A model generated the notes under the pieces. It was given only the letters and a program-made list of their open reading frames with translations. It was not told where the DNA came from and made no database searches. This document shows, piece after piece, positions 1 through 9,100 of a stretch of DNA of 11,598 nt. The stretch's first letter is position 1; each line of letters begins with the position of its first letter. A program made the translations under genes and the position numbers. Origin of the DNA: Flavobacterium sp. (GTDB lineage Bacteria; Bacteroidota; Bacteroidia; Flavobacteriales; Flavobacteriaceae); contig NZ_DQDX01000125.1 in assembly GCF_003525665.1 (NCBI RefSeq), positions 21,864 through 33,461 on the forward strand, read 5' to 3'.

Positions 1-22
1 GCTTTGGGTTTAAACCCAAAGC
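1..22. repeat. Perfect 22-bp palindrome at the window edge
   Basis: The first 11 bases are the exact reverse complement of the next 11, centred on TTTAAA. As RNA it would fold into a 9-bp stem (GCTTTGGGT with ACCCAAAGC) and a TTAA loop. No T-tract follows on the + strand, and the other side lies outside the window, so it cannot be called a + strand intrinsic terminator. It could be the hairpin of a terminator reading leftward, the core of a bidirectional terminator for a gene to the left, or a protein-binding dyad. The palindrome is seen directly; its role is inferred. Confidence 0.6.
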
Positions 23-112
23 AATTGAAAAAGATATAGCGAAAAGCAGGAATAGGGAAACCAAAAGCGACCAAGCGATTCGCTCCTGAAAAACAATAAA
101 ATTTTATTTAAA
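23..112. repeat. Candidate dispersed intergenic repeat, non-coding
   Basis: This gene-free stretch contains the block GATATAGCGAAAAGCAGGAA (33-52), three copies of AGCGA (38-42, 66-70, 74-78), a TCGCT (80-84) that makes AGCGATTCGCT a short palindrome, and CAGGA (47-51) complementary to TCCTG (84-88). From memory, similar 'AAGAT..AGCGAAAAGC(A/G)GGAA' stretches recur at gene ends throughout Flavobacterium genomes, often beside a hairpin like the one at 1-22. Copy number cannot be judged from this window. No start codon with a credible reading frame was found on either strand. Confidence 0.35.
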
Positions 113-128
113 AGAAAACTAGTAAATG

Positions 129-159
129 TTTCCTTTTTCGGCTGATACTTTTACCTTTG
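129..159 (+). promoter_or_regulatory. Probable maeB promoter (TAnnTTTG type)
   Basis: TACCTTTG at 152-159 matches the Bacteroidota -7 consensus TAnnTTTG exactly. A degenerate -33 element (TTTC, 129-132, against consensus TTTG) lies 19 bases upstream. Transcription would start near 165, leaving a short A-rich leader before the ATG at 183. The ATG at 126 lies upstream of this promoter and so would not be on the transcript, which decides the maeB start. Confidence 0.6.
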
Positions 160-182
160 TAGGTCAGAAGAAAAAAACCAAA

Positions 183-2480
183 ATGAATAAATCAAGTAAA
201 CGTAGAGAAGCACTTTTATATCATGCTAAACCTACTCCCGGGAAAATTCAAGTTGTTCCAACAAAGAAATATGCCACACAAAGAGACTTGTCTTTGGCCT
301 ATTCGCCAGGTGTTGCTGAGCCGTGTTTGGAAATTGCAAAAGACGTAAATAATGTTTATAAATATACTTCTAAAGGGAATTTAGTTGCCGTAATTACCAA
401 TGGAACAGCCGTTTTAGGTCTTGGTGACATTGGTCCAGAAGCTTCTAAACCAGTGATGGAAGGAAAGGCATTGTTGTTTAAAATATTTGCCGATATCGAT
501 GTTTTTGATATTGAAGTTGATACAAAAGATATTGATACTTTCATTGAGACGGTGAAAAATATTGCACCTACTTTTGGTGGAATCAACTTAGAAGATATCA
601 AAGCTCCAGAGTCGTTTGAAATTGAAAGACGTCTTGTGGAAGAGCTAAATATTCCGGTGATGCACGATGATCAACACGGAACTGCAATTATTTCGTCGGC
701 AGCTTTATTGAATGCTTTAGAATTAGCCGATAAAAAAATTGAAGATGTTAAATTGGTGGTTTCTGGTGCTGGTTCTGCAGCTTTGGCGTGCGCTAATTTG
801 TATGTTTTGCTTGGTGTAAAACCCGAAAATATTGTAATGTTCGATAAAGATGGTGTTTTATCTGAAGATAGAACAGATTTGTCTGACTTACAAAAAAGAT
901 ATTCTAAAGGTAGAAAAGGAATCACATTACAAGAATCGTTGGTAAACGCCGATGTTTTTCTCGGACTTTCTGCAGGAAATATTCTTACCTCAGAAATGTT
1001 GTTAGGAATGGCAAAAGATCCTATCGTTTTTGCTATGGCAAATCCTACTCCAGAGATAGATTATAATGTGGCAATTGCTACTAGAAAAGATATTATCATG
1101 GCAACTGGTCGATCAGACCATCCTAATCAAGTGAATAATGTTCTTGGTTTTCCTTATATTTTTCGTGGTGCTTTAGACGTTCGAGCTACAAAAATCAACG
1201 AAGCAATGAAAATGGCAGCTGTTCGTGCTTTGGCAGCTTTGGCTAAAGAAATGGTTCCAGAGCAAGTGAATATCGCTTATGGTGAAACCAAATTGAATTT
1301 TGGTAGAGATTATATCATTCCAAAACCATTCGATCCAAGATTGATTACTATGGTTGCGCCAGCAGTTGCAAAAGCAGCAATGGAAAGTGGTGTAGCGTTA
1401 AATCCAATAACCGATTGGCAAAAATATGAAGAGGAATTATTAGAACGAATGGGTTCTGATAATAAAATGGTGCGACTGCTAACAAACAGAGCTAAAACCG
1501 ATCCAAAGCGAATTATTTTTGCAGAAGCAGATCAGTTGGATGTATTAAAAGCTGCGCAAATTGTATACGAAGAAGGAATTGGTCATCCAATTTTATTAGG
1601 AAGAAAAGAAGATATTTTAGAACTAAAAGAGGAAATTGGTTTTGATGCCGATGTGCCAATTTTAGATCCAAAAACTCAGGAAGAAGACAGCAGACGATTA
1701 CGCTACGCAGATATTTATTGGAAAGAAAGACAACGTCGTGGAATTTCATTATTAGACGCACAAAAATGGATGCGCGAACGCAATTATTTTGCAGCAATGA
1801 TGGTCAATGAAGGCGATGCCGATGCTATGGTTTCGGGTTATTCTAGAAGTTATCCATCGGTTATAAAACCATTAATTCAGTTGATTGGTAAAGCGCCAGG
1901 AATTTCGTTGATTGCTTCTACAAACATGATGATGACCAATCGCGGACCAATGTTTTTATCGGATACTGCAATCAATCCAGATCCAACAGCAGATGATTTG
2001 GCTAAAATTGCATTAATGACCGAAAAAACCGCTAGAATGTTTGGTGTTGAACCAGTGATAGCAATGGTTTCGTTCTCTAATTTTGGTTCATCCAATAATG
2101 AAAGTGCCAATAAAGTTAGAGAAGCAGTGGCTTATCTTCACAAATATTATCCAGATTTAATTGTTGATGGTGAAATTCAAGCCGATTTTGCATTAAATCC
2201 AGAGATGCTTTTAAAGAAATTTCCGTTTTCTAAATTAGCTGGAAAAAAAGTCAATACGTTGATATTTCCTAATTTAGAATCGGCAAATATCACATATAAA
2301 TTACTAAAAGAATTGTACAAAGTAGATTCAATTGGACCAATTGTAATGGGAATGGATAAACCGGTTCACATTTTCCAACTTGGAGCAAGTGTCGAAGAAA
2401 TGGTAAATATGGCTGCTGTTGCAGTTGTTGATGCTCAAGAAAAAAACAAACGATTAAAGAATTTTGAAGTAAAAAAGTAG
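183..2480 (+). CDS. maeB: Malic enzyme, MaeB type with C-terminal phosphotransacetylase-like domain
   Basis: Cytoplasmic enzyme that oxidatively decarboxylates malate to pyruvate and CO2 with reduction of NAD(P)+, linking the TCA cycle to pyruvate and NADPH supply. From the ATG at 183 the protein has 765 residues, close to E. coli MaeB (about 759). The malic domain holds the SLAYSPGVAEPC block with the likely catalytic Tyr40, SKPVMEGK with Lys95, metal-ligand candidates Glu137/Asp138 (FGGINLED) and Asp162/Asp163 (HDDQHGTA), and a Rossmann motif GAGSAA at 195-200. From about residue 430 it continues as a phosphotransacetylase-like domain, which in this family is generally regarded as regulatory (acetyl-CoA responsive) rather than an active transacetylase. 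The frame is open back to 126, but those 19 extra codons overlap the promoter and encode a poorly family-like MFPFSADTF stretch. NADP preference is the family norm; the sequence alone does not settle it. The gene has its own promoter and a possible weak terminator downstream. Confidence 0.95.
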   Translation: MNKSSKRREALLYHAKPTPGKIQVVPTKKYATQRDLSLAYSPGVAEPCLEIAKDVNNVYKYTSKGNLVAVITNGTAVLGLGDIGPEASKPVMEGKALLFKIFADIDVFDIEVDTKDIDTFIETVKNIAPTFGGINLEDIKAPESFEIERRLVEELNIPVMHDDQHGTAIISSAALLNALELADKKIEDVKLVVSGAGSAALACANLYVLLGVKPENIVMFDKDGVLSEDRTDLSDLQKRYSKGRKGITLQESLVNADVFLGLSAGNILTSEMLLGMAKDPIVFAMANPTPEIDYNVAIATRKDIIMATGRSDHPNQVNNVLGFPYIFRGALDVRATKINEAMKMAAVRALAALAKEMVPEQVNIAYGETKLNFGRDYIIPKPFDPRLITMVAPAVAKAAMESGVALNPITDWQKYEEELLERMGSDNKMVRLLTNRAKTDPKRIIFAEADQLDVLKAAQIVYEEGIGHPILLGRKEDILELKEEIGFDADVPILDPKTQEEDSRRLRYADIYWKERQRRGISLLDAQKWMRERNYFAAMMVNEGDADAMVSGYSRSYPSVIKPLIQLIGKAPGISLIASTNMMMTNRGPMFLSDTAINPDPTADDLAKIALMTEKTARMFGVEPVIAMVSFSNFGSSNNESANKVREAVAYLHKYYPDLIVDGEIQADFALNPEMLLKKFPFSKLAGKKVNTLIFPNLESANITYKLLKELYKVDSIGPIVMGMDKPVHIFQLGASVEEMVNMAAVAVVDAQEKNKRLKNFEVKK

Positions 2481-2491
2481 CAATAAAACGG

Positions 2492-2518
2492 CTTAAGTTA
2501 TTGTAATTAAAGTTTTTT
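2492..2518 (+). terminator. Possible weak intrinsic terminator after maeB
   Basis: CTTAAGTTA (2492-2500) can pair with TAATTAAAG (2504-2512) across a three-base TTG loop, with one G-T wobble and one A-A mismatch, followed by six T (2513-2518). The stem is almost entirely A-T and the loop is tight, so termination would be leaky at best. It overlaps the candidate -33 element of the ruvA promoter. Some read-through from maeB into ruvA is possible. Confidence 0.3.
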
Positions 2519-2528
2519 GTTATATTTG
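2501..2528 (+). promoter_or_regulatory. Promoter for ruvA-sprA (TTG-N17-TAnnTTTG)
   Basis: TATATTTG at 2521-2528 is an exact match to TAnnTTTG, and TTG at 2501-2503 sits 17 bases upstream, within the spacing described for Flavobacterium promoters. The predicted transcript start is near 2534, giving a leader of only about a dozen bases before the ruvA ATG at 2548. There is no room for another promoter between ruvA and sprA, so this is also the best visible promoter for sprA. Confidence 0.65.
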
Positions 2529-2547
2529 ATTTACATTATTAAACACT

Positions 2548-3129
2548 ATGATAGCACACATTCAAGGTAAATTAGTTGAAAAAACACCAACAGAAGTTGT
2601 AATAGACTGTAATGGTGTTGGTTATCATATTAATATTTCGTTGCATACCTACACTTTATTGCCCAATACCGATTTTGTAAAACTGTTTACTCACTTGATT
2701 ATCAAAGAAGATTCACACTCTTTATTTGGATTTGTAGAAAAATCTGAAAAAGAGATATTCAAAATGCTTCTTACTGTTTCTGGCATTGGTGCCGGAATTG
2801 CAAGAACCATGCTTTCATCACTTGAACCAAAACAAATTATACAAGCTTTGGCAAGTGGCGATGTGGGAACAATCCAATCTATTAAAGGAATTGGAGGAAA
2901 AACTGCCCAACGAGCAATCCTCGATTTAAAGGATAAAGTGTTAAAAATTTACGATTTAGACGAAGTTTCTATTACTCAAAACAATACAAATAGAGATGAA
3001 GCGTTATCTGCTTTGGAAGTTCTAGGTTTTGTTAGAAAAGCTTCCGAGAAAATAGTAGATAAAGTAGTTAGTGAAAATCCAGATGCAACCGTTGAAGTTA
3101 TAATCAAACAAGCATTAAAAAATTTATAG
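2548..3129 (+). CDS. ruvA: Holliday junction DNA-binding protein RuvA
   Basis: RuvA binds four-way DNA junctions as a tetramer and loads the RuvB motor for branch migration in recombinational repair. The 193-residue length fits the family. Domain I (about 1-62, OB-fold) includes the conserved N-terminus MIAHIQGKL and the acidic pin pair Glu54-Asp55 in IIKEDSHSLFGF, matching E. coli Glu55/Asp56. Domain II has two helix-hairpin-helix motifs: VSGIGAGIA (about 77-85) and IKGIGGKTAQRA (112-123). After a linker rich in Asn and Thr, domain III (about 148-193), which contacts RuvB, contains DEALSALEVLGF. ruvB and ruvC are not in the window. The gene is followed after three bases by sprA in the same frame, so the two are very probably co-transcribed. 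The A-rich leader lacks a clear Shine-Dalgarno, as is normal for Bacteroidota. Confidence 0.97.
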   Translation: MIAHIQGKLVEKTPTEVVIDCNGVGYHINISLHTYTLLPNTDFVKLFTHLIIKEDSHSLFGFVEKSEKEIFKMLLTVSGIGAGIARTMLSSLEPKQIIQALASGDVGTIQSIKGIGGKTAQRAILDLKDKVLKIYDLDEVSITQNNTNRDEALSALEVLGFVRKASEKIVDKVVSENPDATVEVIIKQALKNL

Positions 3130-3132
3130 TTT

Positions 3133-6100
3133 TTGAAAACACATTACATACGATACATTCAATTAGCAATAAAGTCAGTTTTTACTTTGCTAATGTTTTT
3201 TTTAAGTTCTTCATCATTTTCTCAAGTAGTTGAGCCAGATCCAGAGCCAACTCAAACAGGAAGTGATTTAGGGAGAATTAATTTAGGAAATCCACCAAGT
3301 ATAGTTGATGCTTATAAGTACGATCCTGTTACAGATAAATATATTTTTTCAAGTACAGTTTTAGATTTTAACATTAATTACCCAATAATTCTATCTCCAA
3401 AAGAATATCAAGAATTGGTTCTTCGTGAATCGATGAGGGACTATTTTAAGAAAAAATCGGATGCTATCGACGGTAAAAAAGAAGGCACTGAAGCAGAAAA
3501 GCGAAACCTTTTACCAAGATATTATGTGAAATCAGGAATTTTTGAAACTATTTTTGGAGGGAATACCATTGATGTAAGACCAACAGGATCTGTAGAAATG
3601 GACTTAGGAGTTCGTTATACAAAACAAGATAATCCATCGCTATCGCCAAGAAATAGAGCAACTACTACTTTCGATTTTGATCAAAGAATAAGTATGAGTT
3701 TGCAAGGAAAAGTGGGGACTCGATTGAACGTAAATGCGAATTATGATACACAATCTACTTTTGCTTTTCAAAATTTAATTAAATTAGACTATAATCCAAC
3801 AATTGGTGGAGGAGAGGATTCTATTCTTCAAAAATTAGAGATTGGTAACGTAAGTATGCCACTAAATAGTTCATTAATTCGTGGTGCACAAAGTTTATTT
3901 GGAGTTAAAACCCAATTGCAATTTGGTAAAACCACAGTAACTGGAGTTTTCTCTGAACAAAAATCACAAACCAGAAGCGTTTCTGCTCAAGGTGGCGGAA
4001 CCATTCAAGATTTCGATTTATTTGCTTTAGATTATGATGCCGACAGACACTTTTTCTTATCACAATATTTTAGAAATGAATACAACTCTTCTTTAAGAAA
4101 TTATCCTTTTATTAATAGTAGAGTACAAATTACACGAATCGAGGTTTGGGTAACCAATAGACAAAATCGTGTGAGTCAAACCAATAATAACTTAAGAAAT
4201 ATTATTGCACTTCAAGATTTAGGTGAATCACGATTAACTGGTTTAACACCTGAACAAACAGTTGCAATTGATATAATCGCCAATCCAACATTCTTTGGAA
4301 CAACGCCAGTAGATACACCATCAGACAACTCAAATAATAAATATGATCCAGAATTAATTGGACCTAGTGGTTTCTTAAATCCAAATATTAGAGAAATTGT
4401 AACTTCAAGTTCTGGTTTTAATATTACTAATGTTAGTGAAGGTGACGATTATTCTAAACTTGAAAATGCTAGGAAATTAAGTCCAAATGAATTTACATAC
4501 CATCCACAATTAGGTTATGTTTCTTTACAACAACGTTTGGCTAATGACGAAGTTCTAGCTGTTGCTTATCAATATACAATTGGTGGAGAAGTATATCAAG
4601 TTGGAGAATTTGGTACCGATGGTGCCACTGCAACCGAAGTAAACGGTGCTGGAATTCCAGAAACGCAAACATTGATTTTAAAATTATTAAAAAGTAATTT
4701 AACCAATGTTCAAAAACCAATTTGGAATTTGATGATGAAAAATATCTACCAACTTCCAGGTGCTTATCAGCTTGAGAAAGAAGATTTTAGGTTTAACATT
4801 CTTTATACGGATCCATCTCCGTTAAATTACATTTCACAAGTAGGAACGACGCCTTTGCCAGCCAATGTTTTAGATACACCATTGTTGAAGGTTTTTAATG
4901 TGGATAGATTAAATTACAATAATGATCCACAAGAAGGAGGCGATGGTTTTTTCGATTTTATGCCAGGTTTAACTGTAGATCAACAAAATGGTCGATTGAT
5001 TTTTACAACCGTTGAGCCTTTTGGTAAATACCTTTTCGATAAACTTCAAGTTGGAGCAACCGGAAACTACTATGGTGATCCAAACTCAACCGCAGATTAC
5101 AACGAAAATCAAAAGAAATATGTCTTCAAAACGATGTACACGAGTACACAAGCTGGAGCATTACAAGATAGTGATAAAAATAAATTTCAATTACGAGGAA
5201 AATTCAAATCTACTGGTGGAGATGGAATTCCAATTGGTGCATTTAATGTGCCAAAAGGTTCGGTTGTAGTAACTGCTGGAGGAAGAGTTCTTGTAGAAGG
5301 AATTGATTATAGCGTAAATTATCAAGCAGGAAGAGTTCAAATTCTTGATCCAACTTTAGCGAATACTCCAGTGGAAGTTTCTGTAGAGAACAATTCGGTT
5401 TTTGGGCAACAAACAAGACGTTTCTTTGGGTTTAATGTAGAACATAAATTTTCAGATAAATTTGTTGTTGGAGCTACTTTATTAAAAATGACAGAACGTC
5501 CGTTTACACAGAAATCTAATTACGGACAAGAATCGGTTAACAACACTATTTTTGGAGCAAACTTTAACTATTCTACCGAAGTTCCATTTTTAACAAGATT
5601 AGTAAATAAATTACCAAACATTGATACTGATGTTCCATCAAATGTTTCTGTTAGAGGTGAAATTGCATTCTTAAAACCAGATACACCAAAAGCCGACCAA
5701 TTCGAAGGCGAAGCTACTATTTATGTTGACGATTTTGAAGGTTCGCAAACAACTATCGATATGCGTTCTCCTTTTTCATGGTTTTTGTCGTCAACACCAG
5801 AAAGACCAACTACTGGAAACCCAGCACCAATTTATGATGATTTTGGAGCAGGTTCATCAGGTTTAGATTATGGATTTAAAAGAGCTCGATTGGCTTGGTA
5901 CAATATTGATCCAACTTTTTACACTCAACCTCCAGGTGGCGTAAGTCAAGACGATTTGTCTTTAAATGCAACAAGACGAATTTTCAATAGAGAATTGTAT
6001 CCAGAATTAGATGTTCCTCAAGGTCAATCTACTGTTATTAATACTTTGGATTTAAGTTATTTTCCACAAGAACGTGGTCCATATAATTTTGATCCTGCAG

Positions 6101-9100
6101 CAGCTTCAACCAATACATTATCGGAACCGAAAAAAAGTTTTGGTGGTATTACAAGAGCAATAAATTCAACCAATTTCGAACAAGGAAATGTAGAGTACAT
6201 TCAGTTTTGGGTTTTAGATCCGTATTTAGGAAATCCAACCGATACAAGTGTTGCTGATCCTTCTAATACTGGTAAAATCTATTTCAATCTTGGTGAAATT
6301 TCAGAAGATATTTTAAAAGACGGAAGAAAACAATATGAAAATGGTTTGCCAGAAGCAGGTTCGCCAGCGCCAACAGTTCCAACAATTTGGGGTAGTGTTC
6401 CAGCAGCACAATCATTAATTTATGCATTTGACACTAGCGGCGCCAATAGGGCTGTTCAAGATATTGGTCTTGATGGTTTAAGTGATGATGCAGAAGCAGC
6501 AATCTATCCAGCATTTGCATCACAACCCGATCCAGCTGGAGATAATTACCAATATTTTCTTCAAGGTAGTGGCGGAGTTGTAGATCGTTATAGAAATTAT
6601 AACGGACTTCAAGGCAACTCACCAATTGATGTTTCTGATACTAATAGAGGTTCAACAACGCTTCCAGATGTAGAAGACATTAATAGAGACAACACCATGA
6701 ATACCATCAATGCGTATTACGAATACAGTATTGAGATGAAAAGTAACATTGTTGTCGGTCAAAATTACGTAACCGATATTCGACCAGTAACCGGAATTCA
6801 ATTGCCAAATTCTGGAACTGCGACTGGTAGATGGATTCAATATAAAATACCTGTATCGCAATTCGAAAGTAAAGTTGGAGGAATATCAGATTTTCGTTCT
6901 ATACGATTTATGAGAATTTTTATGACAGGATTTTCTCAACCATTAACGGTTCGTTTTGGATCTTTAGATTTAGTTCGTGGTGAATGGCGTCGTTATGTAA
7001 GTTCATTAGAGTTTCCAGCTGATGATCCAGCAACTGACAACACTAATTTTGATGTTCAAGCAGTGAACATTCAAGAAAATGGTGATAGAATACCAATTAA
7101 ATATGTGTCTCCACCTAACGTTGTTCGTGAACAATTGTATAATAACAATACATTGATAAATCAAAACGAGCAATCATTATCACTTAGAGTAACAGGCAAT
7201 AATGGAACTGGTGGATTAGAACCAGGAGATTCTCGTGCTGTTTTTAAAAATGTAAGCGTAGACATGCGTCAGTTTAATAAACTGAAAATGTTTCTTCATG
7301 CTGAGTCAATTTTCCCTGACGAAAATACAATTAAAGATGACGAATTAGTTGCATTCATCCGTTTCGGAAATGACTTTACAACCAATTATTATCAAGTTGA
7401 AATTCCGTTAAAAAAATCCGAATTTACATCTACAACACCTGAAGAAATTTGGCCCGAAGAAAATGAAATCGATTTATCGTTGGCGTTGCTTACCAAGTTA
7501 AAAATATTAGCAATGTCTGTTGATCCATTAACATTACCATTAGATGGTGTTTACTATCAAGATGAAGATCAGTTGGATCCATCAGCAGCTAGTAAGCCAA
7601 ATAAATTACGTCTTGGTGTTAAAGGTAATCCCAACTTTGGTTTGGTTAGAACTTTAATGATTGGTGTAAAAAATCAGACTGATGTATTAAATACTCTAGA
7701 ACATCCTTTAGATTCAAGAAACGTTGCAGGTGAAGTATGGTTTAACGAACTTCGTTTGGCCGAAATGGACAACAAAGGCGGAATGGCAGCGGTCTTAAAT
7801 GTAGATTCTAATTTTGCCGATTTTGCTACAATTTCTGCAACGGGTAGAATGAGTACTATTGGTTTTGGTTCATTAGAACAAGGTCCGAATGAGAGAAGTA
7901 GAGAAGATGTACAACAATATAATATTGTAACCAATTTAAGTTTAGGGAAATTGCTTCCAAAAAAATGGGGTGTCAATTTACCTTTTAACTATGCTGTTGG
8001 TGAAGAAATAATTACTCCAGAATACGATCCTTTCAATCAAGATATTCGTCTAGAGCAATTATTAGACAATACTGCCGATGCTTCTGAAAGAAGAAATATT
8101 GAAAACAGAGCAATAGATTACACTAAAAGAAAAAGCATCAACTTTATTGGTGTGAAAAAAGAACGTGCTCCAGAACAAAAACAAAATTTCTACGATCCAG
8201 AAAACCTTACGTTATCGTATTCTTACAATCAAGTTGATAGACATAACTATGAAATTGAAAACTTCATCGATCAACAAGTAAATACTGCTGCCGATTATAC
8301 TTTTGCATTTCAACCAAAACCTGTTGAGCCATTCAAGAAAACCAAATTCATGAAGAAAAGTAGCTACTGGAAAATGTTGAGTGATTTCAATTTTAATTAT
8401 CTGCCTTCAAATATTTCTTTTAGTTCAAATATTAACAGACAATACAACGAGCAACAATTTAGATTGGTTGATGTAGAAGGAATTGGTCTTGAAAAATTAT
8501 ACAGAAGAAATTTCTTGTTCAATTATCAATACGGATTTAATTATAATTTGACTAAATCATTAAAACTTAATTTCACAGCTTCTTCCAATAATATCGTTAG
8601 AAATTATCTAGACGAAAATAACAATCCTGATAATACTTACAATATTTGGACTGATTACTGGAATGTAGGTACGCCAAACTTACACAACCAACAATTAGTG
8701 GTTAATTACGATTTACCAATTAATAAAATTCCACTATTTAGTTTTGTAAATTCTACTTATACTTACACAGGAGACTACAGTTGGCAACGTGCTTCATTAG
8801 CATTGTCAGCTATAGAAGATGAAGACACAGGTACGATTTTTAATTTAGGAAATACCATTCAAAATGCCAGTTCGCATCGATTGAATACCAAATTCAATAT
8901 GGAGTCGTTCTATAAATATGTTGGTTTGTCAAAAGGTGCTAAAAAACCAACTAGACCTGTTGTCGCTCCAAAACCTGGCGAGAAAATAGTTGCCAATAAA
9001 CCTCAAGTTCAAAAAGAAAGAGGAGTATTACTAAACGGACTTATCGGTATTTTAACAAGCGTTAAGAATATTCAAATTGATTATGTAGAAAATAGAGGAA

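Noticed and set aside
1..22. The palindrome as a + strand intrinsic terminator
   Set aside because: The hairpin is strong, but the bases after it are A-rich rather than T-rich; the opposite flank is outside the window.
10..95. Open frame on the - strand through the upstream region (RSESLGRFWFPYSCF-like translation)
   Set aside because: No start codon or promoter, aromatic-rich composition typical of translated repeats, and it ends at the palindrome. It is best explained as antisense of the candidate repeat.
5012..5269. 85-codon open frame on the + strand inside sprA
   Set aside because: It lies wholly within sprA in another frame, has no promoter or family-like motif, and its composition is that of a frame shadow.
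7674..7976. 100-codon open frame on the - strand inside sprA, and similar antisense frames in maeB and sprA
   Set aside because: All sit opposite strongly supported coding sequence and show no recognisable motif.
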